A stretch of DNA of 64,000 nt from Herbiconiux solani NBRC 106740 (GCF_001571005.1 NZ_BCST01000003.1:124001-188000); one strand, 5' to 3'. Counted from the stretch's first letter, positions 41,983 through 51,305 are shown. Translations and numbers: made by a program. The notes: generated by a model from the sequence alone, not told the origin.

Positions 41983-43242
41983 ATGAGCAGATCAGCGGAT
42001 CAGGCGCGGCACGGCCGGCAGTCCACCCCCTCGCGGGCCGGGCTCATACTCAAGTCCCTCGGCATCGCGGTCTCGGTGCTCCTGGTCGCCGGCATCAGCG
42101 TCGTCGGCTACGCCGTGGGGAGCGTCTCGACCACCTTCCAGGAGGCCGCCGTCGACATCGGCGGCAGCGCCCCTCCGCCGCCCCCGCCCTTCCTCGGCGC
42201 GATCGAGGGCGGCTTCAACATGCTCATCGTCGGCAGCGACAACGACGACAAGCAGGGCGAGGAGTACGGCGAGCGCGAGGGCACGCTGAACGACGTCAAC
42301 ATCCTGGTGCACGTCGCCGCCGACCACCGAAACGCCGTCGTGCTGAGCCTGCCGCGCGACCTCGTCATCCCCCAGCCCGAGTGCGACAACTCGGATGCGG
42401 TCTCCGCCCAGCCCCTGAACGCCGCGTGGGAGCGGGGCGGCGAGAACGGCCTCGGCTGCGTCGTCGCGACCGTGCGCGAGCTGACGGGGCTCGACATCCC
42501 GTACGCGATGGAGACCTCGTTCAACGGCGTGATCGAGATGTCGAACGCCGTCGGCGGCGTCGACGTCTGCGTCACCGGCGAGATGAGCGACGAGTTCACC
42601 GGCCTCTTCCTCACCCCCGGCCACCACGTGCTGAAGGGAGCCGACGCGCTCGCGTTCCTCCGCAACCGGCACGGCGTCGGCGACGGCAGCGACCTCGCCC
42701 GCATCGGCTCGCAGCAGCAGTACCTCTCGTCGCTGCTGCGCACGATCAAGAGCTCGAGCACCCTCTCCGACCCGACCAAGGTCTACGGCCTGGCCCAGGC
42801 GGTCGCCCAGAACATCACCCCGTCGACCAGCCTCAAGGGCGCCGACACCCTGGTCTCCCTGGCACTGGCGCTCAAGGACATCGACCTCTCGAAGGTCGTC
42901 TTCGTCTCGTACCCGGTCTCGGCCTACGTCGAGAACCCCAACCAGGTGCAGCCCATCGAGAGCCTGGCCTCGGAGATGCTCGAACGCATCGCCACCGACC
43001 AGCCGTTCTCGCTCGACACCTCGTCGACGGCGACCGGCTCGACCGTCGAGGGCCCCGCCACCGACGCGGGCACGCCGCCGGACGCCGGAACCCCGACCGA
43101 CGCGGGCACCCCCACCGGGACAGCGGCCGCTCCTCCCGCGTCCGACGCCCCGACCGACTCGGCGGCGACGCCCGACGTGATCGAGGGCCTCAAGGGTCAG
43201 ACCGCGGCCGAGCAGACCTGCGCCAGCCCCTTCGAGGACTGA
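41983..43242 (+). CDS. LytR-CpsA-Psr (LCP) family wall-polymer ligase
   Basis: Membrane-anchored LCP phosphotransferase, 419 aa, of the family that attaches teichoic acid-like or other anionic glycopolymers to peptidoglycan. One membrane helix (about residues 22-47) precedes the extracytoplasmic domain, with family segments FNMLIVGSDNDDKQGEEYGE, VLSLPRDLVIPQPECDNS, NAVGGVDVCV and ALAFLRNRHGVGDGSDLARI (conserved Arg/Asp). The C-terminal 80 residues are a Thr/Ala/Pro/Asp repeat (GTPPDAGTPTDAGTPTG) that may lie in the wall. Stands alone on this strand. Confidence 0.92.
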   Translation: MSRSADQARHGRQSTPSRAGLILKSLGIAVSVLLVAGISVVGYAVGSVSTTFQEAAVDIGGSAPPPPPPFLGAIEGGFNMLIVGSDNDDKQGEEYGEREGTLNDVNILVHVAADHRNAVVLSLPRDLVIPQPECDNSDAVSAQPLNAAWERGGENGLGCVVATVRELTGLDIPYAMETSFNGVIEMSNAVGGVDVCVTGEMSDEFTGLFLTPGHHVLKGADALAFLRNRHGVGDGSDLARIGSQQQYLSSLLRTIKSSSTLSDPTKVYGLAQAVAQNITPSTSLKGADTLVSLALALKDIDLSKVVFVSYPVSAYVENPNQVQPIESLASEMLERIATDQPFSLDTSSTATGSTVEGPATDAGTPPDAGTPTDAGTPTGTAAAPPASDAPTDSAATPDVIEGLKGQTAAEQTCASPFED

Positions 43243-43278
43243 CCAGGGGCACGGCGAGAGGGCTCGACCTTCGCGGGA

Positions 43279-43905
43279 TCAGACTGGGCGGACCGGTTCG
43301 GCCGAGCCGCCCGCATCCACTCGTTCGAACGCCCCCACCCGCTCGAGCCGCACCGTCGCGAGCAGCACCCCCGCCAACAACGCCCCGAGCCCGCCGACCG
43401 CCATGTCGCCGATCGTGTCGTCGTACTCGACGAAGATCGCCGAGCTCACGTAGGTCTTGCCGATCCACTCCACCATCTCCCAGAGCGCGCTGACCGCGAG
43501 CCCGAGGGCGGTGGTGACGAGGATGCCGCCGGCCACCGTGAACCCCGCGCCACCCGGGCGGGCGACTGCGCCCAGCCGGGCCAGGAAGAGATACGCGACG
43601 ATCGCGATCATCCCCGTGCAGACCAGATGCACCGGGATGTCCCACCAGGTCACCCGCGTGTAGAGGTCGAGCACGTTGCTCCAGCCGGCCGCCTGCAGGG
43701 CGAGGCAGTACGCGATGTCGAAGCCGGCGCGCATCCCGAGGAATCGCGGCAGCAGGAGGCCGGGCAGCACGAACGCGAGGATGCCGGCATCCGTCGCACT
43801 GAACAACAGCGCAGCGACCAGCACGCCGACAAGACCCAGGATGCGCAGCGCATCCGCCGCGATCTCGGCCGCACCGCGGGGCGGGCGGAGGAACTCGGCG
43901 ATCAC
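43279..43905 (-). CDS. YjdF/DUF2238-like integral membrane protein
   Basis: Predicted inner-membrane protein of 208 aa with five to six helices. The pattern TRVTWWDIPVHLVCTGMIAI (about 86-105) and ALWEMVEWIGKTY with the later DDTIGDMAVGGLGAL resembles the DUF2238/YjdF family; function unknown. It starts at a GTG (43905) that overlaps the stop of the upstream EEP hydrolase gene (GTGA), so both are one operon. Confidence 0.75.
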   Translation of the reverse strand: MIAEFLRPPRGAAEIAADALRILGLVGVLVAALLFSATDAGILAFVLPGLLLPRFLGMRAGFDIAYCLALQAAGWSNVLDLYTRVTWWDIPVHLVCTGMIAIVAYLFLARLGAVARPGGAGFTVAGGILVTTALGLAVSALWEMVEWIGKTYVSSAIFVEYDDTIGDMAVGGLGALLAGVLLATVRLERVGAFERVDAGGSAEPVRPV

Positions 43906-44735
43906 GCGCCCACCTCGGGCAGCCGCACCACCGCCTGCACGGGCAGGTGGTCCGAGGCCCAGACCCCGCCGGGCCGGCGCGGATCGATGCCGATGCGGTC
44001 GACGGTGACGCCGGGGGTCACGGCGATCCAGTCGATGCGCTTGCGCTTGAGCTGCGGATCCCGGTAGTTCGTGAAGGTGCCCCACTCGGGCGTGAGGCGC
44101 TTCTCGGCCGCACCCCACGCATCCACCAGCACGCCGTCGCGGAGGAGCTCGACCAGCGCGGTCGTGCCGTCGCCGGTGTTGAGGTCACCGGTGACGATCG
44201 CGGGCAGCCCCGAGTCGGCGACGAGCTGCCGCACCTGCGCCGCCGCCGCGACGCGCGCGCGACGCGAGAAGTTGTCGAAGTGCGTGTTGATCGCGAGAAA
44301 GCGGATGCCCGTGGCCCGGTCTCGGAACTCGGCCCGGACGAGCTCGCGCGGGGTCAGGTTGCCCCAGCCGCGCGAACCGGGCTTGTCGGGGGTGTCGGAC
44401 AGCGCGAGTTGCGACCACTCCAGCAGCCGGAGGCGGTCGGTGTCGAAGTAGAGGGGTGTGCCCTCGCCCTGGCCGTCGGCGTTGCGACCGTGCCCGATGC
44501 GCCGGTGGCCGCGGCCGAGGGTCTGGGCGACGAAGCGCGCCTGGCCAGGCAGGGCCTCCTGCACGCCGAGCAGCGTGGGGCGCTCGGAGCGGATCAGCTC
44601 GGCGACCGCAGGCTGCCGGGTGGCCCAGCGGTCGGCCGAGGGCGGGAGGGCCTTGGGCATCCGGCGACGGATGTTGAACGTCATGACATGCAGGAACGGT
44701 GCTGCGACCTGCCCGATGAGCACTTTTTCCTTCAC
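43902..44735 (-). CDS. endonuclease/exonuclease/phosphatase (EEP) family hydrolase
   Basis: Metal-dependent EEP-superfamily hydrolase, 277 aa, no signal peptide. The catalytic motifs are complete and in order: VMTFNIRRR, LLGVQEALPG (metal-binding Glu), AINTHFDN, IVTGDLNTGD, RIDWIAV and ASDHLPVQAV (catalytic His). Relatives act on DNA, inositol phosphates or sphingomyelin; the substrate here is unknown. Coupled by GTGA to the YjdF-like membrane gene. Confidence 0.9.
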   Translation of the reverse strand: MKEKVLIGQVAAPFLHVMTFNIRRRMPKALPPSADRWATRQPAVAELIRSERPTLLGVQEALPGQARFVAQTLGRGHRRIGHGRNADGQGEGTPLYFDTDRLRLLEWSQLALSDTPDKPGSRGWGNLTPRELVRAEFRDRATGIRFLAINTHFDNFSRRARVAAAAQVRQLVADSGLPAIVTGDLNTGDGTTALVELLRDGVLVDAWGAAEKRLTPEWGTFTNYRDPQLKRKRIDWIAVTPGVTVDRIGIDPRRPGGVWASDHLPVQAVVRLPEVGA

Positions 44736-44794
44736 CCTCAGAGCCTAGGCCCGAGCCCCGCCCGCCCCACCCCGCGGGTCCCCCCACCCACGCC

Positions 44795-44854
44795 CGCGAG
44801 CCGTCACTTATCGCCCTAAAACCTGATGGGAGGGGCGGTTTGTGACGGCTCGCG
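44795..44854. repeat. 60-bp palindromic repeat, copy A
   Basis: Bounded by a perfect 12-bp inverted repeat CGCGAGCCGTCA / TGACGGCTCGCG. The interior has CGCCCTAAAACC and GGGGCGGTTT, whose parts (CGCCC with GGGCG, AAACC with GGTTT) can pair in interleaved fashion. Located between the EEP and GntR starts. Four relatives are listed below. Confidence 0.9.
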
Positions 44855-44900
44855 ACACGACATCGCCCCCCAACCCACCTCAAACCCCACCCAGCCCCTC

Positions 44901-44960
44901 CGCGAGCCGTCAGTAACCGCCCTAAAACCCCAGGGGAAGGGCGGATTGTGACGGGTCGCG
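44901..44960. repeat. 60-bp palindromic repeat, copy B
   Basis: Same length, orientation and plan as copy A: CGCGAGCCGTCA at the left, GACGGGTCGCG at the right (one mismatch in the stem), interior CGCCCTAAAACC and AAGGGCGGATT. It ends 39 bp before the GntR start. Confidence 0.9.
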
Positions 44961-44999
44961 GAGAGGCGGGGGCGCGCAGTCGCGCGCTACACTGCGCGG

Positions 45000-45806
45000 A
45001 TGGCGGTGACCGACGAGGCGATCCTCAGGATCAAGGACATGATCCTGTCGGGAGAGCTGCGGCCCGGCGACCGCCTGCCCCCCGAGAAGGAGCTGAGCGA
45101 GCGCCTCGGGCTCTCGCGCAACTCGCTCCGCGAGGCCGTCAAGGCGCTCGAGGTGATCCGCGTGCTCGACGTGCGGCGCGGGGACGGCACCTTCGTCACC
45201 AGCCTCGAGCCCCGGCTGCTGCTCGAGGCGATGACCTTCGTGGTCGACCTGCACGACGACGACACGGTGCTCGATCTGTTCGCCGTGCGGCGCATCCTCG
45301 AACCGGCGGCGGCGCGGATGGCCGCGGCCGCGATGACCCGCGAGTCGGTCGAGGCGCTGCGGGCCACGATCCCTCAGACCTCACCGGCCGACCTGTCCGG
45401 CGTGAGCGAGTCGGATGAACGGGGCGAGACGGATGAACGGGGCGAGCCGGGCGGGGCGGCCGACGACACCACCGGCGCCGACACGGCCGCGACCACCACG
45501 ACCGCCGAAGATCCGATGTCCGTCGACGCGCTGATCGCGCACGACCTCGAATTCCACTCCACCATCACGGCCGCCGCCGGCAACGCCTACCTCAGCACCG
45601 TGCTCGATTCGCTCTCGGGCCGCACGATCCGCGCCCGGATCTGGCGGGGCCTCACCCAGGAGAACGCGGTCGCCCGCACGCTGGATGAGCACCGCGCCAT
45701 CGTCGACGCCCTCGCCGCGGGCGACGGCGTGCTCGCCGAGGCACTCTCGGTCGCGCACATCTCGGGGGTCGAGAAGTGGCTCGAGCAGTGGCGCTCATCC
45801 ACTTGA
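45000..45806 (+). CDS. FadR/GntR family transcriptional regulator
   Basis: FCD-type GntR regulator, 268 aa. The winged helix spans residues 1-70 (AILRIKDMILSGELRPGDRL, then LSERLGLSRNSLREAVKALE), followed by the helical FCD domain with the conserved RRILEP and, after an insertion, HDLEFHSTI (metal/ligand-binding Asp/His). Residues about 128-172 are a low-complexity insert in the FCD domain, with an 18-bp tandem duplication (SDERGE/TDERGE). The gene lies 109 bp upstream of the GH95 gene and probably controls it. Effector likely a sugar or sugar acid. Confidence 0.9.
   Translation: MAVTDEAILRIKDMILSGELRPGDRLPPEKELSERLGLSRNSLREAVKALEVIRVLDVRRGDGTFVTSLEPRLLLEAMTFVVDLHDDDTVLDLFAVRRILEPAAARMAAAAMTRESVEALRATIPQTSPADLSGVSESDERGETDERGEPGGAADDTTGADTAATTTTAEDPMSVDALIAHDLEFHSTITAAAGNAYLSTVLDSLSGRTIRARIWRGLTQENAVARTLDEHRAIVDALAAGDGVLAEALSVAHISGVEKWLEQWRSST
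45412..45447. repeat. 18-bp tandem duplication inside the GntR gene
   Basis: Two copies of CGGATGAACGGGGCGAGN in tandem (45412-45429 and 45430-45447), in frame, encoding DERGET/DERGEP inside the low-complexity insert of the FCD domain. Confidence 0.85.
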
Positions 45807-45807
45807 T

Positions 45808-45862
45808 TGTTGCTTGACACAACATACTCCACCTGCTTTCATGGGCTAGACATCGGATGTCT
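45808..45862 (+). promoter_or_regulatory. GH95 promoter with two dyads
   Basis: TTGACA (45814-45819), 17 bp, TTTCAT (45837-45842). The -35 box lies inside TGTTG-N7-CAACA (45808-45824), and a perfect 15-bp palindrome AGACATCGGATGTCT (45848-45862) lies at the expected start site. Both are candidate operators for the GntR regulator encoded immediately upstream. Confidence 0.5.
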
Positions 45863-45915
45863 CAGCAGAGCCCCGGTGCATGACGATGACGTCCTGACAG
45901 CCCCGGAGGCCGACG

Positions 45916-48900
45916 ATGACCGTTCCCGAGCACGCGCGCCCACGGCGGCGCCTCGTCTCCACCCTGATCTCGGGGGCCGCGCTCTCGGCCCTCCTCGCCG
46001 GAGCCCTGGCGGCCCCGGCCGCCGCATCCGCCGTCGGCACAGGCAGAGACGCAAGCGCAGGCACAGCCGCAACCACAAGCACAGCGGCGGCCGCACCCGC
46101 CCCCACCCCCGCCCCCGACGTCGACCGCATCCCCGGCCAGCCCGGCCTGATCTGGTTCGACGAACCCCTCCCCACCGACGGCGACGCGCAGCGCCAGTGG
46201 GAGCAGCGCGCCCTGCCGATCGGCAATGGCGCGATGGGCGCCGTGGTCTACGGCGGCGTGCAGAGCGAGCAGCTCCAGCTGAACGAGAAGACCCTCTGGA
46301 CGGGTGGGCCCGGCTCGGCCGGCGGCTACGACTACGGCAACTGGACCGACGACCGCACCCCCGCCGACATGCAGGCCGTGCAGCAGATGATCCAGGATTC
46401 GCCGACCGGCGGCGTCTCCCCCGAGGTCGTCGCCGACCTGCTCGGCTCGCCCAAGAAGAACTTCGGCTCGTACCAGACCTACGGCGACCTCAAGCTCGAC
46501 ATGGCAGGCCTCGCCGATGCCACCGACTACCGCCGCCAGCTCGACATCGCCACCTCGCTCGTCACCACGACCTTCACCTCGGGCGGCGTCACCTACACCC
46601 GTGAGTACTTCGCCAGCGCAGCCGACGACGTGATCGTCGTGCGCCTGACCGCCGACCAGCCCGGCCGCATCGGCTTCACCACCCACGTCGACCTGCCCGA
46701 CGGCCGCAGCGGCGTGAGCAACACCGCCGCCGCGGGTCGCATCACCACGAAGGGCACGCTCTCCGGCAACGGGATGCGCTTCGAGTCGCAGACGCAGGTC
46801 GTGGCCGAGGGCGGCTCGCGCACCGAGTCGGGCGCGGCCGTCACGGTGGCGAACGCCGATTCGGCGATGGTCGTCTTCTCGGCGGCGACCGACTACGCGA
46901 TGGAGTACGACACCGACTACCGCAACGGCATCGACCCGCACGTGCCCGTCACGGCGGCCGTCGACGCCGCCGCCAACGCGGGCTACGGCCAGCTGCTCGC
47001 CCGCCACACCGCCGACTACACCGGCCTGTTCGACCGCGCGGCGCTCGACCTCGGCGCGGCCCTGCCGAACATCCCCACCGACGAGCTGCTCGCGCAGTAC
47101 CGCTCGAGCATCGACCCCGAGAGCGCCCGCGCCCTCGAGGCCCTGTTCTTCCAGTACGGCCGCTACCTCCTCATCTCCTCCTCGCGCGAAGGCTCGCTGC
47201 CGGCGAACCTGCAGGGCGTCTGGAACCGGTCGAACAACCCGCCATGGGACGCCGACTACCACGTCAACATCAACCTGCAGATGAACTACTGGCCCGCCGA
47301 GACCACCAACCTGAGCGAGACCACCGGGCCGTTCTTCGACTACGTCGACTCGATGGTGGATCCCGGAACCGTCACGGCGAGCGAGATGTACGGAGCCCGC
47401 GGCTGGGTCACCGGCAACGAGACCAACCCGTTCGGCTTCACCGGCCTGCACGAGTACCCCTACTCCTTCTGGCAGCCGGATGCGGCCGCCTGGCTCGCCC
47501 AGCACTACTACGAGCACTACCTCTTCACCGAGGACGAGCAGTTCCTCCAGGAGCGCGCGTACCCGACGATGAAGTCGCTCGCGCAGTTCTGGTTCGACTT
47601 CCTGATCGTCGACCCGCGTGACGGCAGCCTCGTCGTCTCGCCGAGCTACTCCCCCGAGCAGGGCGAGTTCTCGGCCGGCGCCTCGATCTCGCAGCAGATC
47701 GTCTCCGAGCTGCTGACGCACACCAAGGAGGCCTCTGCTCTCCTCGGCGAGACGGATGCGGCCTTCCTGGGCGAGCTGGATGCGACGCTCGCCGACCTCG
47801 ATCCCGGACTCCGCGTCGGCTCCTGGGGTCAGCTGCAGGAGTGGAAGTCGGACTGGGACCAGCAGGGCAACCAGCACCGGCACGTCAGCCACCTGTTCGG
47901 CGTCTACCCGGGATCCCAGATCTCGCCGGCTCTCACGCCGGAGCTCGCAGCAGCGGCCGAGGTCTCGCTGAACGACCGCGGCGACGGCGGCACCGGCTGG
48001 AGCAAGGCCTGGAAGATCAACTTCTGGGCCCGCCTGCTCGACGGCGACCGCTCGCACAAGATGCTCAGCGAGCAGCTGAAGGCATCCACTCTCGACAACC
48101 TGTGGGACGACCACCCGCCGTTCCAGATCGACGGCAACTTCGGGGCGACCTCCGGCATCGCCGAGATGCTGCTGCAGAGCCACGCCGGCTCGATCGACGT
48201 GCTCCCCGCGCTCCCGAGCGCCTGGCCGGACGGCTCGTTCAGCGGCCTCAAGGCCCGCGGCGACGTCGAGGTGGATGCGGCCTGGCAGGGCGGCGCCATC
48301 CGCGACCTGGCCGTGACGCCCACGCGCTCCGGACCGGTGACGGTCTCGAGCACCCTGTTCGCGCCCGGATTCTTCCAGCTCGTCGACGCGGCCGGCGATG
48401 CGGTGCCGTACACGCTGGCAGACGGAGCGGTCACCTTCACCGCCGAGGCGGGGCAGCGCTACGAGGCCACCGCCGAGCTCGCCGTGCGCATCACCGCACC
48501 GGCGACGGCGACCTCGGGCGAGACGGTCGAGGCCACGGTGGAGGTCTCGGCGACGGGGCGCAACCCGATCGTCGGCGGCTCGCTCGCGATCACGGTCCCG
48601 GCCGACACTGCCGAGGGAATCCTGCCCTGGTCGGCCGAGCCCGCCACGCTGACGCTGCCGGACATCCCGGCCGGTGAGAGCCGCACCGAGACGATCCGGG
48701 TGCGGGTCGGAGCGGGCAACGCGCAGCGCCAGTCTCCCGTGACGGCCACGCTCACCGCGGGTGAGGCATCCGTCTCGTCGACCGCAGTGCTGAACGTCAA
48801 GGCGCCGACGCCCTGCCCGGTGCCGGCGGCCGAAGGGACGCTGCTGGCCTGGGATCTCGGCGAGAGCCCGCTGACGGATGCGTCGGGCAACGGCGTCGTG

Positions 48901-51069
48901 CCGATGGTCGACGGCACCGCGCCGGTCGTCGCCGACGGGCCCACCGGATCCGCTCAGCGCCTCGACGACACGGGCTACGTGCGCAGTGCCTCGCCGGTCT
49001 CGCTGGGCTACCTCGAGGAGACGACGCTCGCCGGCGAATTCTTCATCGACGCCGACCAGCCGAGCTATCGGAGGCTCTTCGACACGCAGCCGGTCGGGGG
49101 CGACACCGAGGGCATCCTCGTCGACCTGACGCCGTCGAACAATGTGCGGATCATCACCGCGGGCGTCGGCACGGTCACCTCGGCCGTGCTGCCCTCGGCG
49201 ACGTGGGTCGACCTGGCGGTGACCATCGGCACCGACGGCGGGCTCACCGTCTACGTGGACGGCACGGCGAAGGCCACCGCCAGCATCGCGGGGTACCAGG
49301 CGGTGAACGCGTGCGCCGAGCGCACCTTCCATGTCGGGGCCAACCGCGGGGGCGGCGAGCGGCAGCACGGTTTCGCCGACCGGATCGCGGTCTTCCCCCG
49401 CGCGCTGGATGCCGAGGAGGTGCGCTCGTGGCAGGACGCGGCCTTCGGTGTCGAGCAGTGCGCGACCCCGGCCCCCGAGGGCACGCTGCTCGCCTGGGAT
49501 CTGGGTGAGGAGCCGCTGACGGATGCCTCCGGCCACGCGCTCACCCCGACCGTGTCGGGGCCGGGCGGGGTACTGGCCGAGGGGCCGACCGGATCGGCGC
49601 AGGCGCTGGACGGGCAGACCTTCGTCGGCAGCCCGGTGACCTCGCTCGGCCGGCTCACCTCGGCGACCTTCGCGGCCGAGGTGCGGATCGACGCCGGCCA
49701 GAACTCGTACCGCCGGCTGTTCGATTCGCAGCCCGAGGCCACGAACTGGGACGGCATCGTGATCGACGTGACGCCGGATGACCGCATCCGCATCATCACC
49801 GCGGGCGCCGAGCCGGTGACGACTCCGGTGGCCGTGCCGACCGGGGCCTGGGTGAATCTCGCGGTGGTGATCGCGTCGAGCGGCGCCGTCACCATCCACG
49901 TTGACGGTGTGGCGCACGAGGGCGGGACCATCTCGGGCTTCACCGCGATCGACGGATGCAACGAGCGGGCGCTGCGATTCGGCGCCGACCAGGGCGGTGG
50001 CCAGGCCCAGAAGGGCGCGGTCGATCGGGTCGCGATCTTCCCGACCGCACTCACCGCGGCCGAGGTCGCGACCTGGCAGGAGACCGCGTTCGGGGAGACG
50101 CCGGAGCCCGTGGCGCCGGTCGTGTCGTCGATCGAACCGGCCTCGGGGCCGCTCGCGGGCGGGACTCGGGTGACGCTGCGGGGTACCGGGTTGCTCGGGG
50201 CGACCGGGGTGACGGTCGGCGGGGCGGCTGGGGTCGCTGGGGCCGCTGGGGCCGCGTTCGAAGTTGTGAGCGACACCGAGCTGCGCTTCACGACCCCGGC
50301 TGTGCCGGCGGGCACGGCGGGTGCGGTGCCCGTGGTGGTGGTGCATCCGAACGGCGACTCGGTCGCGGTGGTCTTCACCTATGAGGCGCCGGCCGACCCG
50401 GGCGAGGACAACCCGCCCGCGACCGCCGGCGACCCGGTCGACGAGTCGCTGCTCACCGAGGAGTCGCGCGGCGGCATCACGAGCCCGGCGACGGCGACCG
50501 CCGGAACCGAGATCGCGGTGGGCCTGCCGGCCGACCGCGTCGGGGACTGGGTGTCGGTGTGGCTGCACTCGGAGCCCGCCCACCTCGGGTGGCACCGGGT
50601 CGACGCGACCGGGGGCATCCTTGTCACGCTGCCGACGGCGGTGCTCGGCGAGCACCGGCTCGTGGTACTCGACCGCGACGGCGCCCTGATCGGCTGGAAC
50701 CCGATCACCCTCGTCGCCCCGTCGCCCGGTGGCGGCGACGGAGGTACCGGTGGCGGCGGAGGCGGCGGTACCGGTGGGAACGGCGGTAGCGGCGGCGATG
50801 GCTCCGGCACCGGTGGCACGGGCACTGAAACTGGCGGCACAGGCAGTGGCGTCGGCGGTCAGGGCTCCGGCTCCGGCGCGGGCACCGGCTCGAACTCGTC
50901 CGCAGGTTCCGGATCCGGCTCGGCCGCCAACACCGGTTCCGGCTCGGGTTCGCCCGACGGCGACCTGGCCGGCACCGGAGCCGCCCCCTTCGCGGCGGCG
51001 GGCCTGGCGGCCCTCCTGCTCGCGGCAGGCACCCTGTTCCTCATCCTCCGCCGTCGCCGCCTCGGCTGA
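45916..51069 (+). CDS. wall-anchored GH95 alpha-L-fucosidase with multiple accessory domains
   Basis: Secreted 1717-aa enzyme. Signal peptide 1-38, then an Ala/Thr/Pro linker. GH95 domain about 78-840: ALPIGNGAMGAVVYGG, NNPPWDADYHVNINLQMNYW (about 440-460, catalytic Asn residues), SYSPEQGE (general acid Glu near 582), HRHVSHLFGVYPGSQ and FQIDGNFG (near 737). Then an NPCBM-associated/NEW3-like domain (about 855-963), two LamG-like repeats starting TLLAWDLGE (about 974-1178 and 1189-1391), an IPT/TIG domain (about 1398-1490), a further beta domain (about 1520-1600), a Gly/Thr/Ser linker, sorting motif LAGTG (about 1683), membrane helix and RRRR. GGAGG precedes the ATG. Substrate: fucosylated glycans (or alpha-L-galactosides, also known in GH95). 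Confidence 0.94.
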   Translation: MTVPEHARPRRRLVSTLISGAALSALLAGALAAPAAASAVGTGRDASAGTAATTSTAAAAPAPTPAPDVDRIPGQPGLIWFDEPLPTDGDAQRQWEQRALPIGNGAMGAVVYGGVQSEQLQLNEKTLWTGGPGSAGGYDYGNWTDDRTPADMQAVQQMIQDSPTGGVSPEVVADLLGSPKKNFGSYQTYGDLKLDMAGLADATDYRRQLDIATSLVTTTFTSGGVTYTREYFASAADDVIVVRLTADQPGRIGFTTHVDLPDGRSGVSNTAAAGRITTKGTLSGNGMRFESQTQVVAEGGSRTESGAAVTVANADSAMVVFSAATDYAMEYDTDYRNGIDPHVPVTAAVDAAANAGYGQLLARHTADYTGLFDRAALDLGAALPNIPTDELLAQYRSSIDPESARALEALFFQYGRYLLISSSREGSLPANLQGVWNRSNNPPWDADYHVNINLQMNYWPAETTNLSETTGPFFDYVDSMVDPGTVTASEMYGARGWVTGNETNPFGFTGLHEYPYSFWQPDAAAWLAQHYYEHYLFTEDEQFLQERAYPTMKSLAQFWFDFLIVDPRDGSLVVSPSYSPEQGEFSAGASISQQIVSELLTHTKEASALLGETDAAFLGELDATLADLDPGLRVGSWGQLQEWKSDWDQQGNQHRHVSHLFGVYPGSQISPALTPELAAAAEVSLNDRGDGGTGWSKAWKINFWARLLDGDRSHKMLSEQLKASTLDNLWDDHPPFQIDGNFGATSGIAEMLLQSHAGSIDVLPALPSAWPDGSFSGLKARGDVEVDAAWQGGAIRDLAVTPTRSGPVTVSSTLFAPGFFQLVDAAGDAVPYTLADGAVTFTAEAGQRYEATAELAVRITAPATATSGETVEATVEVSATGRNPIVGGSLAITVPADTAEGILPWSAEPATLTLPDIPAGESRTETIRVRVGAGNAQRQSPVTATLTAGEASVSSTAVLNVKAPTPCPVPAAEGTLLAWDLGESPLTDASGNGVVPMVDGTAPVVADGPTGSAQRLDDTGYVRSASPVSLGYLEETTLAGEFFIDADQPSYRRLFDTQPVGGDTEGILVDLTPSNNVRIITAGVGTVTSAVLPSATWVDLAVTIGTDGGLTVYVDGTAKATASIAGYQAVNACAERTFHVGANRGGGERQHGFADRIAVFPRALDAEEVRSWQDAAFGVEQCATPAPEGTLLAWDLGEEPLTDASGHALTPTVSGPGGVLAEGPTGSAQALDGQTFVGSPVTSLGRLTSATFAAEVRIDAGQNSYRRLFDSQPEATNWDGIVIDVTPDDRIRIITAGAEPVTTPVAVPTGAWVNLAVVIASSGAVTIHVDGVAHEGGTISGFTAIDGCNERALRFGADQGGGQAQKGAVDRVAIFPTALTAAEVATWQETAFGETPEPVAPVVSSIEPASGPLAGGTRVTLRGTGLLGATGVTVGGAAGVAGAAGAAFEVVSDTELRFTTPAVPAGTAGAVPVVVVHPNGDSVAVVFTYEAPADPGEDNPPATAGDPVDESLLTEESRGGITSPATATAGTEIAVGLPADRVGDWVSVWLHSEPAHLGWHRVDATGGILVTLPTAVLGEHRLVVLDRDGALIGWNPITLVAPSPGGGDGGTGGGGGGGTGGNGGSGGDGSGTGGTGTETGGTGSGVGGQGSGSGAGTGSNSSAGSGSGSAANTGSGSGSPDGDLAGTGAAPFAAAGLAALLLAAGTLFLILRRRRLG

Positions 51070-51121
51070 CCCCCTTCGGGCCCGCCACCTCGGCCCGCCC
51101 CACCCCGGGCCCACCCCCGAC

Positions 51122-51190
51122 TGTCCTCGACCCGTCACCTGTTGCCGCTAATCCCCTGAAATGGCGACCACACCTGACGGGTCGAGGACA
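51122..51190. repeat. palindromic repeat, divergent copy C (69 bp)
   Basis: Perfect 16-bp terminal inverted repeat TGTCCTCGACCCGTCA / TGACGGGTCGAGGACA. Same plan as the 60-bp copies but with longer arms and a diverged interior (GCCGCTAATCCCC ... ATGGCGACC). Confidence 0.85.
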
Positions 51191-51245
51191 TGAGGGTCGA
51201 AGACACGAGCCCATCCCCAGCCCCCACCTCCGCCCGAACCCGGGT

Positions 51246-51305
51246 CGCGAGCCGTCAAATATCGCCCCAAAACCGCTGCCGAGGGGCGGTTTCTGACGGG
51301 TCGCG
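51246..51305. repeat. 60-bp palindromic repeat, copy D
   Basis: CGCGAGCCGTCA at the left, TGACGGGTCGCG at the right (one mismatch in the stem); interior CGCCCCAAAACC and GGGGCGGTTT. Same orientation as copies A, B and E. Confidence 0.9.

Noticed and set aside
45862-51138. Open frame of about 1758 codons on the minus strand opposite the GH95 gene
   Set aside because: It is the antisense shadow of a GC-rich gene: Arg/Gly/Ala/His-rich without domains, while the plus strand has a complete GH95 enzyme with signal peptide and anchor.
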